Notes: a model not told the origin generated them from the letters alone. Numbered from the stretch's first letter, positions 1 to 9,011 are shown. The stretch: DNA of 64,000 nt from Oceaniglobus ichthyenteri (GCF_003057885.1 NZ_QAGK01000003.1:124001-188000); one strand, 5' to 3'. Translations and numbers: made by a program.

Positions 1-2042
1 GCGGCGTCGTCACGCCCGATCCGCAGCTGGCCCATGATTGGTATCGCTTTACCGCCGATCTGGGCAGTGGCCATGCGGCATGGAAGGTGGTCGAATACCA
101 CATGCGTGCCGAACAGTTTGAAAAAACCAACGATCTGCTGCTGCGCTATCTCGAAATGGCTGCGTCGGCCGATCTGTCTTATGCACAGATCGAACTGGCC
201 CGGGTGTTGGAACGCGGCGCCCTGGCCCCCCGAAACATCGACCGCGCCTATGCCCTGTACGAGGCGGCGTCGCGCTCGGGCGATCTGCGCGGTTTGTCGC
301 AATTTGCCCTGTTTTTGCGCCGCCATGAACCTGCCGATCCGACAGTGCGCGCGCCACGCGTTACGGTGTTGCAAAAGCTTACCGCGCGCAACGACGCGCC
401 GGGCTGGGCGTTTTCGCAACTGGCTGAAACAACGCTGGAAGATCGCGGCGTCTGGGCCGGTGCGGGCGATGCGCGCCCCCTGTTGGAACAGGCGGTCAAA
501 CGCGGCAATCTTGATGGCCATGTGATGTTGGCGCAACTGATCCTGGCCAACAGCCCCAACGCGGCAAATATCGATCGGGCCGTTGATTTGTTGGCCCATG
601 TGGTAAATGAACGGGGTGGATCACAGCCGATGAAGATGATCCGCGCCGCCCATGTGTGCCGTGCCAACGGCGCGCCAGATCGCGCCGCGGCCCAGTATTG
701 GCTGGCTGAAGAGCAGGCCATCGGCGTATCGGATTCCGATGATCATTCCAGCCCTTTGTTAAGCCTGACCATCGCTGACAATGCCCCCCGGCTTGCCGAA
801 ATACAGTCTTTCGCGCTCAGCGGATCACCGAACGGATTGGCAATGTGGCGCCGCGTGATCAAGGCCGCACCGTTCGCCGATGAGGCGATGCGCAATTTCT
901 GGGCCAACTACTTTGACCAGACCGATGCGCGCCTGGTCGCCCAGGCCAAGCTGGACCTGACCCTGACCCGCGATCCGGGCGTTCACGCGGTGATCTTTGC
1001 CGCCTTGCGCGAACGGCACGCGACCTCGGGCCCCAATTTCGCCGGTTGGCTGAACGACACCTTGGTGAGCGGCATGTATGGCCCCGAAATACTGGCACAG
1101 CTCAGCACCGAGGCCCGCACCGCCGCCACGATTGAGCTGACCCGCTCGTCTGCGATGGGGTATGGGCGGGCGATGATCGGTCTGGCCGCTCTGGCCAACA
1201 CCCCCGCCGACCGGAGCGCGATATTTGATCGGTTTCGCGCCGTGATTGACGCCAATGGCGATTACGCCGCGCAACTGTTTGCCGCCCGCCATGGCGACCG
1301 GCCCGGGTATTACGCAGCCCGCGCCGCCGGGATCATGCCCTGTTCGTTTCGCAGTGCCATGGAAATGGCCGCGCTGGGCGGCGATTTGGGCAATACTGCG
1401 CAGGAAGACCACTGGCTTGCGGTGGCTGATGTTCTGGCGCCAGAGCGGACATCCTGGATGATCGCCTTGGCGCGCGCCTATTTGCGCGGTGGCAAGGCTG
1501 AAATGGGCCCCCGTGCAATGGATTTGCTGACCGAGGCCAGCGCACAGGGCGATATCAACGCCGATGTCGAGATCTTTCGCCTGATCGTGACACCCGGCGG
1601 GCCGTCTTACGATCCTGATCGCGCGGCGCGGATAATTGCATCGGCGCTGGAGGGTGGGCAAATGACGGTGCTGTCGCGCTATCTGTCGGCCCACCGCAAC
1701 GCGGATCAGGCCACGCGCACCCGGATCGAAGCGCTGTTGGACATGCCGATGATCTATCGCAGTGCCGCCGAGGCGGGCGATGCGGTGGCGATGCGCATAC
1801 ATGGTCTGGTCTTGCGCGAACAGGCGGCAGGTGCGGCAGATCTGACCGCCGCCATGGGCTGGCTGGCCCGCGCCGCCAAGGCGGGCGATACCACCGCCAT
1901 GACCGAACTGGGCGAGGCACTGGCCTTTGGCATCGGTTTGCCGGCGGATCGCGACCGCGCGTTGATCTGGCTGACCCGCGCCGCAGAACAGGGCAGCGAC
2001 AAAGCCCGGGAAATCACCCGTCTGGTGGGGCTAAGCGAATGA
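1..2042 (+). CDS. Sel1/TPR-repeat protein, AlgK-like, 5' end outside window
   Basis: The frame is open from base 3 to the stop at 2042, so the start lies outside the window; the GTG at 87 is only the first internal start codon. The visible protein is rich in Ala and Leu and made of helical repeats. The clearest Sel1-type units are near the C-terminus, with the pattern AMxxLGxxL and WLxRAAxxG. Sel1 proteins are scaffolds. In alginate operons the outer-membrane lipoprotein AlgK has this fold. The next gene overlaps by 4 bases and resembles alginate lyase, so I infer a role in exopolysaccharide assembly or export. The signal peptide, if any, cannot be seen. The assignment to AlgK itself is tentative. 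Confidence 0.7.
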   Translation, partial: GVVTPDPQLAHDWYRFTADLGSGHAAWKVVEYHMRAEQFEKTNDLLLRYLEMAASADLSYAQIELARVLERGALAPRNIDRAYALYEAASRSGDLRGLSQFALFLRRHEPADPTVRAPRVTVLQKLTARNDAPGWAFSQLAETTLEDRGVWAGAGDARPLLEQAVKRGNLDGHVMLAQLILANSPNAANIDRAVDLLAHVVNERGGSQPMKMIRAAHVCRANGAPDRAAAQYWLAEEQAIGVSDSDDHSSPLLSLTIADNAPRLAEIQSFALSGSPNGLAMWRRVIKAAPFADEAMRNFWANYFDQTDARLVAQAKLDLTLTRDPGVHAVIFAALRERHATSGPNFAGWLNDTLVSGMYGPEILAQLSTEARTAATIELTRSSAMGYGRAMIGLAALANTPADRSAIFDRFRAVIDANGDYAAQLFAARHGDRPGYYAARAAGIMPCSFRSAMEMAALGGDLGNTAQEDHWLAVADVLAPERTSWMIALARAYLRGGKAEMGPRAMDLLTEASAQGDINADVEIFRLIVTPGGPSYDPDRAARIIASALEGGQMTVLSRYLSAHRNADQATRTRIEALLDMPMIYRSAAEAGDAVAMRIHGLVLREQAAGAADLTAAMGWLARAAKAGDTTAMTELGEALAFGIGLPADRDRALIWLTRAAEQGSDKAREITRLVGLSE

Positions 2043-3061
2043 AACCAAACCACATTCTCCCAACCCTGGGCTTGGCCGTCGGACTGGCCAGCCCCGCCAT
2101 TGCCGGGTGTTTTCCGCCAACCGAACCGGTTGTAACCCTCGATTTCGGCAGCCGCTATGTGGCCGAGGATGCAAGCCGCGCAACCATCGACGATGAAAGC
2201 AATGCAGCGGTCAACGCCGCGCTGGCCCCTGTCGATGATTTTATCCGTGATCTGGCCTTTGCCGCCAACACGGTCACCCGCCATGGCGCGCCCGAGGCGG
2301 CACTGGCCGATTGCGTCGTCGCGCGGATTGCCGCTTGGGCTTGGGCCGATGCCCTGTCGGATTTGGGCAGCCTGACCGCCCAACTTTCGGTGGGGGGGCG
2401 TTTGGCCGGCATTGCCGAGGCGTATCGCCAGGTGCGCCCCTTTGCCGAGATCAACCACAGAACCGCCGCCATCGAACGTTGGTTGGAAAAACGCAGCGCG
2501 GAACAAATTGATTTCTGGGAAAAGGATGCCACCCACGGCGCACGGCGTGGCAATCTGCGCGCCTGGGCCAGCTTGGCGATATTTCAGGTCGCCGATTTAA
2601 CCGGCGACGATGCGGCGCGGCTCTGGGCCTTTGCCTCGGCCGCGCGAATACTGTGCAGCGCGCGCGAAGATGGCAGCCTGCCGCAAGAAACCGGGCGCGG
2701 AAAATGGGGGCTGCACTATCAGTTCCACGCCATCGCGCCGCTGGTCACCCTGGCCGCGCGGGCGGCCCCAACCGATCCGGCGTTGATGACCATCTGCAAC
2801 GGCGCATTGCCTCGCGCGGTCACCTATGCGTTGGACGATTATGCAAACGGCGGCCTGCGCACTGCAGAATATTCAGGCCAGGTGCAAACCTATTTCGATG
2901 GCACACAGAATTTGGAACCCCACGCCATTGCCTGGGTGCCGGCCTATCTCACCCTTACGTCAAGCGATGCCGCCAGCGCCCTGGCGGCAAAAACCGAAAC
3001 CTTGGCCAATTCAAAACTGGGCGGCGATCAACGCTTGCTGTGGCAAGGCACGCAACCCTGA
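2039..3061 (+). CDS. alginate lyase (AlgL/PL5)-like exported protein, catalytic His not conserved
   Basis: A 340-residue protein with a signal sequence at residues 1-23 ending IAGC, which could be a lipobox or a plain signal-peptidase site. Residues 85-245 follow the AlgL pattern: a WA.ADAL segment (about 100-106), then GNLRAW (171-176) where AlgL has NNHxYW, then DGSLPQE and a GLHYQFHAIAPL segment where AlgL has ALAYHNYALPPL. By this alignment the catalytic Tyr is kept (Y227), but the His of NNH is Leu173. AlgL trims or clears alginate in the periplasm. This copy may have altered chemistry or may only bind polymer. Its start overlaps the upstream Sel1 gene by 4 bases, suggesting coupled translation. 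Confidence 0.7.
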   Translation: MKPNHILPTLGLAVGLASPAIAGCFPPTEPVVTLDFGSRYVAEDASRATIDDESNAAVNAALAPVDDFIRDLAFAANTVTRHGAPEAALADCVVARIAAWAWADALSDLGSLTAQLSVGGRLAGIAEAYRQVRPFAEINHRTAAIERWLEKRSAEQIDFWEKDATHGARRGNLRAWASLAIFQVADLTGDDAARLWAFASAARILCSAREDGSLPQETGRGKWGLHYQFHAIAPLVTLAARAAPTDPALMTICNGALPRAVTYALDDYANGGLRTAEYSGQVQTYFDGTQNLEPHAIAWVPAYLTLTSSDAASALAAKTETLANSKLGGDQRLLWQGTQP

Positions 3062-3074
3062 AACCACGCCTTGG

Positions 3075-3096
3075 TTTTTTCTTGCTTAAAATATCC
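3075..3096. repeat. dispersed intergenic motif, copy 1
   Basis: The motif TTTTTCTTGCTTaAAATATCC lies in the short gap between the convergent alginate-lyase-like gene and trpS. An almost identical copy, with one different base, lies at 60680-60700 after the methylmalonyl-CoA epimerase gene. Both copies sit just after a stop codon. Confidence 0.6.
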
Positions 3097-3109
3097 TCGC
3101 CGAAGGCGA
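3097..3109. terminator. short hairpin between convergent genes
   Basis: TCGCC-GAA-GGCGA forms a 5-bp stem with a 3-base loop. T-rich DNA lies on the left and an AAAATCCTTTT stretch on the right. Its place between two convergent genes fits a weak bidirectional terminator. Confidence 0.5.
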
Positions 3110-3123
3110 AAATCCTTTTGGGG

Positions 3124-4155
3124 CTACTTCACCAATCCCACGATCTTATAGGTTTCTGCCAGGATCGGCGCGGCAATTTCACGGGCGCGTTCGGCACCGC
3201 GGGCCAAAAGCCGGTCAATCTCATCGGTGTGCTGCATCAGCCGCGCCATTTCCGAGGATATCGGGGATAGCTTTTCAACCGCCAAATCCGCCAACAGCGG
3301 TTTGAACTGGCCAAATTGTTGCCCGGCGACCTGGGCAATCGCGGCCTCGGCGGAAATATCCGACAGGGCGGCGTAAAGGTTGACCAGATTGCGCGCGTCG
3401 GGGCGGCCCTCCAAACCCTCTAAGGTTTCTGGCAACGGATCGGGGTCGGTTTTTGCCTTGCGAATCTTTTTGGCGATGGCATCGGCATCGTCGGTCATAT
3501 TGATCCGCGATGCATCGGAAGCGTCGGATTTGCTCATCTTTTTTGACCCGTCGCGCAGCGACATAACGCGCGTTGCCGCACCCTCGATCACCGGTTCGGT
3601 CATCGGAAAGAAGTCGACCTTGTAATCATTGTTGAATTTCGCGGCAATGTCGCGGGTCAACTCAATATGTTGTTTCTGATCTTCGCCCACGGGCACATGG
3701 GTGGCATGATAAATCAGGATATCCGCCGCCATCAGCGCCGGATAGGCAAACAGGCCGAGGGACGCATTCTGGCTGTTCTTGCCGGCCTTGTCTTTCCACT
3801 GGGTCATCCGCTGCATCCAACCCATCCGCGCCACGGTGTTGAAAATCCACGCCAATTGCGCGTGTTCGGGCACCTGGGATTGGTTGATCAGCACCGATTT
3901 TTCGGGATCAACGCCAGAGGCAATAAACCCGGCGCACAGTTCGCGGGTGTTGTGTGCCAGAGTTGCGGGATCTTGCCAGGTGGTGATGGCATGCAGATCG
4001 ACCATGCAATAGATGGTTTCAAAGGATTGCCCGTTCAGACCACTGTTTTGCATATCGACAAAACGTTTGATCGCGCCGAGATAATTTCCAAGATGTAATC
4101 CGCCCGAAGGCTGAATGCCCGAAAACACCCGGGGTGTGAAAGAAGGCTGCGCCAT
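3124..4155 (-). CDS. trpS: tryptophanyl-tRNA synthetase
   Basis: Class I aminoacyl-tRNA synthetase that charges tRNA-Trp in the cytoplasm. The N-terminus carries [17 protein letters not shown], the HIGH-type nucleotide signature. The KMSKS loop is intact in GSKKMSKSD, about 195-200 residues in. Length (343 residues) is normal for the family. Two adjacent ATG codons exist at 4158 and 4155; the second is chosen because the GGAG ribosome site lies about 8 bases upstream of it. The gene is divergent from the rhomboid-like gene and convergent with the alginate-lyase-like gene, so it is probably transcribed alone. Confidence 0.97.
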   Translation of the reverse strand: MAQPSFTPRVFSGIQPSGGLHLGNYLGAIKRFVDMQNSGLNGQSFETIYCMVDLHAITTWQDPATLAHNTRELCAGFIASGVDPEKSVLINQSQVPEHAQLAWIFNTVARMGWMQRMTQWKDKAGKNSQNASLGLFAYPALMAADILIYHATHVPVGEDQKQHIELTRDIAAKFNNDYKVDFFPMTEPVIEGAATRVMSLRDGSKKMSKSDASDASRINMTDDADAIAKKIRKAKTDPDPLPETLEGLEGRPDARNLVNLYAALSDISAEAAIAQVAGQQFGQFKPLLADLAVEKLSPISSEMARLMQHTDEIDRLLARGAERAREIAAPILAETYKIVGLVK

Positions 4156-4230
4156 CATGGATACTCCGCTGGAAATTCCGTCTGCGCTCGCTTACCCATG
4201 GGCGCAACCCTCGTCAAGGAAAGCCCCATA

Positions 4231-4914
4231 ATGCAACAGTCGTATAATGCCCCGCCGTTCAACCCGCTGCCCCCTGTGGTGCTGGCCCTGACCGCGGCTT
4301 TGGTGGTGATCGAGCTGATTTTTCAGGCCGGTGCGCGTGGCTTTGGCGGGGCCGATGCGGTGGGCTGGCGGATTGCGGCGTTCAACGATTATGCGTTCAT
4401 TCCCGATCTGTTTGAACGGTCTTTGGCCACGGGGCAATGGGCGGCGCGCGACATGGTGCGCCTGGTCAGTTATGTGTTCGTGCATCAGGGGTTTGCACAT
4501 CTGGCGTTTGTTTTGGTGTTCCTTCTGGCCATGGGCAAATACGTCGGAGAGCTGTTTCATCCCATCGCGATGTTGGTGATCTTTTTCGGCTCGGCCATTG
4601 TGGGGGCCGTGGTGTATGGTCTTGTTCTGGATGACCGCATGGCGTTGATCGGGGGGTATCCGGCGGTGTACGGATTGATCGGGGCCTATTCATTCGTGAT
4701 GTGGACCGGGCTGGGCGCGATGCACCAAAACCGTGCCAAGGCGTTCACCCTGATCGGGTTCCTGATGGTGTTCCAGTTGACGTTTGGCCTGTTGTTTGGC
4801 GGCGGCAATTATTGGGTGGCCGAACTGTCGGGGTTTGGGGCCGGTTTTTTACTGTCATTTCTGGTCAGCCCGGGGGGATGGGCGCGGGTCATGGACAAGC
4901 TGCGCCAGCGCTGA
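4231..4914 (+). CDS. rhomboid-family membrane protein, likely pseudoprotease
   Basis: A 227-residue membrane protein with about six hydrophobic helices. The overall pattern is rhomboid: SYVFVHQGFAHL at 80-91 corresponds to the loop and helix with HxxxHL, and AVYGLIGAY at 145-153 is the helix that normally follows the catalytic Ser. The GxSG motif is replaced by GGYP (141-144), the catalytic-His position in the last helix reads AELSGF (197-202), and the Asn of HLxxN is Val94. All three active-site positions are therefore lost, so I infer a non-proteolytic binding role as in iRhom/Derlin-type relatives. The ATG at 4231 is preferred over 4198 because AAGGAAAG lies about 8 bases before it. Confidence 0.8.
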   Translation: MQQSYNAPPFNPLPPVVLALTAALVVIELIFQAGARGFGGADAVGWRIAAFNDYAFIPDLFERSLATGQWAARDMVRLVSYVFVHQGFAHLAFVLVFLLAMGKYVGELFHPIAMLVIFFGSAIVGAVVYGLVLDDRMALIGGYPAVYGLIGAYSFVMWTGLGAMHQNRAKAFTLIGFLMVFQLTFGLLFGGGNYWVAELSGFGAGFLLSFLVSPGGWARVMDKLRQR

Positions 4915-5342
4915 GCGCGGGTCTGGCCGCGCTGCGGATCGTTTGGGGCCAGGTCTGACCTGACGGAGGCGCTGACGCGCCACATCATGTTTTGATTGCC
5001 GATTGGGGCCGCTGGCGCGCCCTGCCATTGGCGTTGGTTTTTGCCCGTTTCTGACGGCGCAGAGCGGTGCTTGGCGCGCAGATTTCATGCCGTTTGCCGC
5101 CGACCTGCATACAAATGCGACTTGTGCAATGTCGCGAACAGACAATTACTTAGTTGAACTCTTGCCCCAGCAGGTTAGGTTTAGTGCCGATAGCAGCTTT
5201 AGCCCCAAGCCGCCCTGCCACATCCGAATGCCTGTTGGGCATCACGATCTGACAGGGGCGTTGCGGGATTTAAGCGGCTTTTGATGGTTGGGCGCCACGG
5301 TGCTGATTGCCGTCACGGACCTAAAAATGGAGAGATACTTTA
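4915..5342. other. intergenic region with one dispersed repeat
   Basis: This 428-base gap between the rhomboid-like gene and the OpuA-type binding protein has no convincing gene. It contains dispersed repeat copy 1 at 4963-5001. An open frame at 5003-5284 lacks a ribosome site and any recognisable features. A GGAGAGAT ribosome site precedes the ATG at 5343. Confidence 0.6.
4963..5001 (+). repeat. 39-bp dispersed repeat with GGCGC hairpin, copy 1
   Basis: This 39-base element matches 48354-48392 at 36 of 39 positions. It contains the small hairpin GGCGC-TGAC-GCGCC and a conserved ATGTTTTG stretch. Weaker similarity continues about 10 bases further upstream in both copies. Both copies follow closely after a stop codon. 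Confidence 0.75.
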
Positions 5343-6314
5343 ATGACACGATTTATTTACGGCGCCGCATTTGCAGTTCTCGCAAGCCCCTCGATCGCAT
5401 TCGCCCAGGAGCAGTGCGGCGAAGTCACGATCACCGAAATGAACTGGGATTCATCGGCGATTGTTACTGCGGTTTCGAAATTCCTTATGGAACAGGGCTA
5501 TGGCTGTGATGTAACGGCGGTGCCGTCCGACACAACGCCTGCTGTGACATCGCTGTCGGAAAACAACGAACCCGACATCGTGACCGAGCTTTGGAGCAAC
5601 TCGACCGGCGACGTTTATAAAAAGCTGATGGCCGAAGGCCGGATCGAAGAAGTGGGCAGCGTTCTGGACCCGGGCGGTGTTGAGGGCTGGTGGTTGCCGA
5701 CCTATCTGGTCGAAGCACATCCGGAACTTGCCACGATTGAAGGCGTGATGGAAAACCCTGAATTGGTGGGCGGCATGTTCAACAACTGCCCCGATGGCTG
5801 GGGCTGCCGGATTGCCAACGACAACCTGATTCGCGCTTTTGGTCTGGAAGATTCGGGCATCGAGGTGTTCAACCACGGGTCGGGCGAAACGCTGGCCACG
5901 TCGATGGCATCGGCCTATCAGGATGAAAAGCCATGGTTTGGCTATTACTGGGGGCCGACAACGCCACTGGGCAAATTCGACATGACCAGCATTGATTTGG
6001 GTGAGTTCAACGAAGAAGCCCATGCCAACAACCAAAACGCTGGTGCGGATAATCCGATGCCGTCGTCGTTTCCGTCCGCCCCTGTGGTGACGGTTGTGAC
6101 CAAGGATTTCATGGAAAGCCATCCCGACATTGCCGAACTGATGTCGAAGGTCACATTCAAGACCGACACGATGAGCCAGATTCTGGCCTGGAAAGAAGAA
6201 AACAACGCATCGAACGAAGAAGCGGCTGTTTATTTCCTGAAGAACAACCCGGATGAGTGGAGCGCCTGGATCAACGATTCAGCGAAAGAAAAGCTGGCAC
6301 CGCTGCTGAAGTAA
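5343..6314 (+). CDS. OpuAC/ProX-type quaternary-amine ABC binding protein
   Basis: Periplasmic binding protein of a glycine-betaine/proline-betaine class ABC importer. Residues 1-21 form a signal peptide ending AFA-Q. The mature protein begins with the OpuAC-like segment VTITEMNWDSSAIVTAV and has many Trp residues (GWWLPTYLV, KPWFGYYWGPT) of the sort that form the aromatic cage for a trimethylammonium group. Length (323) is normal. Permease and ATPase genes follow in the same direction. The substrate could be glycine betaine, choline, proline betaine or a related compound; the sequence alone does not decide. Confidence 0.88.
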   Translation: MTRFIYGAAFAVLASPSIAFAQEQCGEVTITEMNWDSSAIVTAVSKFLMEQGYGCDVTAVPSDTTPAVTSLSENNEPDIVTELWSNSTGDVYKKLMAEGRIEEVGSVLDPGGVEGWWLPTYLVEAHPELATIEGVMENPELVGGMFNNCPDGWGCRIANDNLIRAFGLEDSGIEVFNHGSGETLATSMASAYQDEKPWFGYYWGPTTPLGKFDMTSIDLGEFNEEAHANNQNAGADNPMPSSFPSAPVVTVVTKDFMESHPDIAELMSKVTFKTDTMSQILAWKEENNASNEEAAVYFLKNNPDEWSAWINDSAKEKLAPLLK

Positions 6315-6387
6315 GCGTAATGGGGCAAGGGCTTTGGCACCGTTTCGCGGTTGCCATTGCGCAATGCCTGCCAGCCTATTGATAACC

Positions 6388-6420
6388 GACAGGGCCAGGA
6401 TCAGATGATCCGGCCCTGTC
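6388..6420 (+). promoter_or_regulatory. strong hairpin between binding-protein and permease genes
   Basis: GACAGGGCC (6388-6396) pairs exactly with GGCCCTGTC (6412-6420). Inside it GGATC-AGAT-GATCC forms a second stem, giving a hairpin of 14 bp with one bulged base. No T tract follows. It lies between the binding-protein gene and the permease gene. I infer a partial terminator or RNA-stability element that keeps binding-protein mRNA more abundant. Confidence 0.7.
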
Positions 6421-6478
6421 GTCGATTGAACAGAACAACAAAAAACGAGCGAAAATAACCGGCTCGGATGAGGGATTC

Positions 6479-7513
6479 ATGGCGACTTACGATTTCGTAT
6501 TTGATGGGCTTGGCTTGCGCAAATGGTGCGGAGAAAGCGGCGACGACGGCGGTAGTATGCTGTCGATGGCGCAATTGCTGGCCGAAACCTCGGGTGAAGA
6601 AGTCGAAGCATCGCCATGGGAAACGCCGTTTCCCTCGATGGACGCCCTGCACGAGGCGTGCCCTTCGTTTCCGCAATCGCGCGAATTGACCAGCGGCCTT
6701 GAAGAAGGGTTTCTGGCGATCAAGGACACCCTGAAGATTGTGGTTGATCCGCTGACACAACCGCTAAGCTGGGCGTTGGAAAATGCGCTTTGGGTGATGC
6801 AGGCGGTGCCGTGGTTCATCATGATCCCGCTGCTGATGATTGTTGCCTATGCTGTTTCACGATCGCTCAAGCTGGTTCTGCTGGTGGCATTGTGTTTTGG
6901 TTTCCTCGCGTTTGTCGATTACTATGATTACACCATGCAAACGCTGGCGATCATATTCGTCTGTGCGTTCATATGTGTGTTGTTCGGGGTGCCCATTGGC
7001 ATCGCCATGTCGCGCAGTGACCGAACCCAACGAACCATGATTCCGGTTCTTGACATGCTTCAGACATTGCCGCCCTTTGTGTATCTGATCCCGCTGATTT
7101 TCCTGTTTTCAGTGACCGAGCCGAAATTGTACGGCATCGCGATCATTCTGTATGCCATCGTGCCCGTCGTGCGATTGACCGATCTGGGCATTCGTCTGGT
7201 CGACAAGGACGTGATCGAGGCGGCCGACGCATTCGGGATGACCGAACGGCAGAAATTGTTTAACGTGCAAATTCCCCTGGCGCTGCCCAATATCATGGCC
7301 GGCGTCAACCAGACCATCATGATGAGCCTTGCCATGGTCGTGATCGCATCGTTGGTATCGGCGCCCGGTTTGGGTGTGTTGGTGCTGCGCGGTATCCGGT
7401 CGTTGGAATTGGGCGTTGGTTTGTTGTCGGGTCTGGGTATCGTGCTGCTTGCGATCATTCTTGACCGCGTCACCAAGGCCGCGTTGGCCCGTATCAACAC
7501 AAGCCAATCATAA
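6479..7513 (+). CDS. OpuAB/ProW-type ABC permease
   Basis: Inner-membrane subunit of the quaternary-amine importer (344 residues). About 100 residues precede the first strong helix, as in ProW. Hydrophobic helices start near residue 105 (VPWFIMIPLLMIVAYAVS). The permease coupling segment with the EAA pattern is DVIEAADAFGMTERQKLFNVQIPLALPNIM, which contacts the ATPase. The gene starts at the ATG at 6479 behind a GAGGG ribosome site and is followed after 14 bases by the ATPase gene. Confidence 0.9.
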   Translation: MATYDFVFDGLGLRKWCGESGDDGGSMLSMAQLLAETSGEEVEASPWETPFPSMDALHEACPSFPQSRELTSGLEEGFLAIKDTLKIVVDPLTQPLSWALENALWVMQAVPWFIMIPLLMIVAYAVSRSLKLVLLVALCFGFLAFVDYYDYTMQTLAIIFVCAFICVLFGVPIGIAMSRSDRTQRTMIPVLDMLQTLPPFVYLIPLIFLFSVTEPKLYGIAIILYAIVPVVRLTDLGIRLVDKDVIEAADAFGMTERQKLFNVQIPLALPNIMAGVNQTIMMSLAMVVIASLVSAPGLGVLVLRGIRSLELGVGLLSGLGIVLLAIILDRVTKAALARINTSQS

Positions 7514-7527
7514 AAGGGGTGACGGAC

Positions 7528-8595
7528 ATGAGCGATGCAGACATCAAGATTTCGATCCGCAACCTTTACAAGGTGTTTGGCGATGATCCATTACCCGCCT
7601 TGCAACATGTCAAGGATGGCATGGGCAAAACCGAACTGCTTGAGACCCACAATCATGTGCTGGGTCTCAACGATATCAACGTCGATGTTCCTGCGGGCAA
7701 GACGACGGTTATCATGGGGTTGTCTGGGTCAGGTAAATCAACCCTGATCCGCCATTTCAACCGTCTGATCGAACCCACAGCAGGCGAAGTGTGGGTCGAT
7801 GGTGAGAATATTCTGGAGTATAACGACAAGCAGTTGCGCCATTTGCGACAGCACAAGATGTCGATGGTGTTTCAGAAATTCGCGTTGTTCCCCCATCGTA
7901 CGGTGTTGCAAAATGCCGGGCTTGCCCCGTCGATCGAAGGCGAGCGGGAAAGCAAATATGCCGACGAGGCGCGCAAATGGCTGGATCGGGTCGGCCTGTA
8001 TGGCCAGGGCGATCAGTATCCGCATCAGTTGTCGGGCGGGATGCAGCAGCGGGTGGGCATCGCGCGTGCGCTGACCAGCAATTCTGACGTCATGCTGATG
8101 GATGAGGCGTTTTCCGCGCTTGACCCGCTGATCCGGACCGACATGCAGAACCTGCTGATCGAATTGCAGGCCGAGCTGCAGAAAACCGTGGTGTTCATCA
8201 CTCACGATCTGGACGAGGCGCTGAAACTGGCGGATCATCTGGTGGTGTTGAAAGACGGGCTGGTCGTACAACAGGGCGAGCCGCAACATATTCTGTTGCA
8301 CCCGGCCGACCCCTATATCGAAGATTTCGTCAGCGATATCAACCGCGCCCGCGTTTTGCGCGTGCGGTCGGTCATGGATCGCACGACCGATGTATCGGGC
8401 GATCATGCCGGTGAAATAGATCACGACGACACCCTTGAATCGGTCATTGCCCTGTCGGAAGGCGACACAAAGCTGAGTTATCGCGTGATCAAGAATGGCG
8501 CGCCTGTCGGGGTTTTGAACATGCGCAAACTTGTGCGCGCATTGGTGCCTTCAGAACAATCCGGTGACCCTGAAAGCGCCCGCCGCAGCGGATGA
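7528..8595 (+). CDS. OpuAA/ProV-type ABC ATPase
   Basis: Cytoplasmic ATPase that powers the upstream permease. Walker A is GLSGSGKST, the ABC signature is LSGGMQQR, and Walker B is VMLMDEAFSALDPL followed by the switch His in VFITHDLDEA. The protein is 355 residues. The region after the ATPase core is shorter than two full CBS domains, so any osmosensing regulatory part is reduced. ATG 7528 is chosen over GTG 7519 because AAAGGGG lies about 9 bases upstream. It is the last gene of this importer; a strong hairpin follows at 8653-8689. Confidence 0.92.
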   Translation: MSDADIKISIRNLYKVFGDDPLPALQHVKDGMGKTELLETHNHVLGLNDINVDVPAGKTTVIMGLSGSGKSTLIRHFNRLIEPTAGEVWVDGENILEYNDKQLRHLRQHKMSMVFQKFALFPHRTVLQNAGLAPSIEGERESKYADEARKWLDRVGLYGQGDQYPHQLSGGMQQRVGIARALTSNSDVMLMDEAFSALDPLIRTDMQNLLIELQAELQKTVVFITHDLDEALKLADHLVVLKDGLVVQQGEPQHILLHPADPYIEDFVSDINRARVLRVRSVMDRTTDVSGDHAGEIDHDDTLESVIALSEGDTKLSYRVIKNGAPVGVLNMRKLVRALVPSEQSGDPESARRSG

Positions 8596-8652
8596 GCGTT
8601 GATCAGAAAACACGCCCCATGACGTATAGCGGCGTGTAAAACCCAAACCACA

Positions 8653-8689
8653 CGCGGCCCGTTTCCCTGGATGTGGGGAATGGGCCGCG
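8653..8689 (+). terminator. hairpin after the OpuA-type operon
   Basis: CGCGGCCC (8653-8660) pairs exactly with GGGCCGCG (8682-8689), and inside it TTCCC pairs with GGGAA. There is no run of T after the stem, so it may act as a 3' end stabiliser or a Rho-assisted terminator. Confidence 0.6.
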
Positions 8690-8901
8690 GTTGCGAGAAT
8701 TTCGCGTCTTTAGCCACAAATCCCGTGCGCACCGGTGCGATGGGTAATCCATGGGTTGTCGGATCGAAACCCGTAACCATGGCTGCGATTGCAATTACAT
8801 GACTGTGTCGGCCTTCTGGCAATGGCGCGCCGGGCTGGCGGTAACGCCCGATATCCGCGATTAAATGCCCGATTTTCTGTGGAAACACCTGATTTCCCCG
8901 C

Positions 8902-8970
8902 TTGACCCGAAAAATTGATACCTGATTGATACAGTCTATTGACGCATTCCCCAATGCTGCGCAGTATCAA
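8902..8970 (+). promoter_or_regulatory. promoter-like region with TTGATAC operator repeats
   Basis: TTGACC at 8902-8907 is a fair -35 element. TTGATAC occurs at 8915-8921 and again at 8926-8932, exactly 11 bases apart, and its inverse GTATCAA occurs at 8964-8970. Copies on one DNA face plus an inverted copy, about 40-95 bases before the binding-protein start, look like an operator. No regulator gene is adjacent. Confidence 0.5.
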
Positions 8971-9011
8971 GGCAATGCTGGGAACACAGTATTAACCTTT
9001 TGGGAGGAACC

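Larger units (their letters stand above)
8596..9011. other. intergenic region with hairpin and promoter-like DNA
   Basis: This 416-base gap separates the OpuA-type importer from the next operon. It holds a terminator-like hairpin (8653-8689) and a cluster of TTGATAC words with promoter-like DNA (8902-8970). A leftward open frame through 8478-8954 runs into the ATPase gene and has no gene-like features. Nothing else was recognised. Confidence 0.6.

Noticed and set aside
825-1802. Leftward open frame of 325 codons across the Sel1-repeat gene
   Set aside because: It is rich in Arg, Gly and His, has no family features and is the mirror of a real GC-rich coding frame.
5003-5284. Open frame of 93 codons in the gap before the OpuA-type operon
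   Set aside because: No ribosome site, no conserved pattern, and it begins just after the dispersed repeat.
8478-8954. Leftward open frame of 158 codons in the gap after the OpuA-type operon
   Set aside because: It runs into the ATPase gene, crosses a hairpin, and shows no coding signature or ribosome site.
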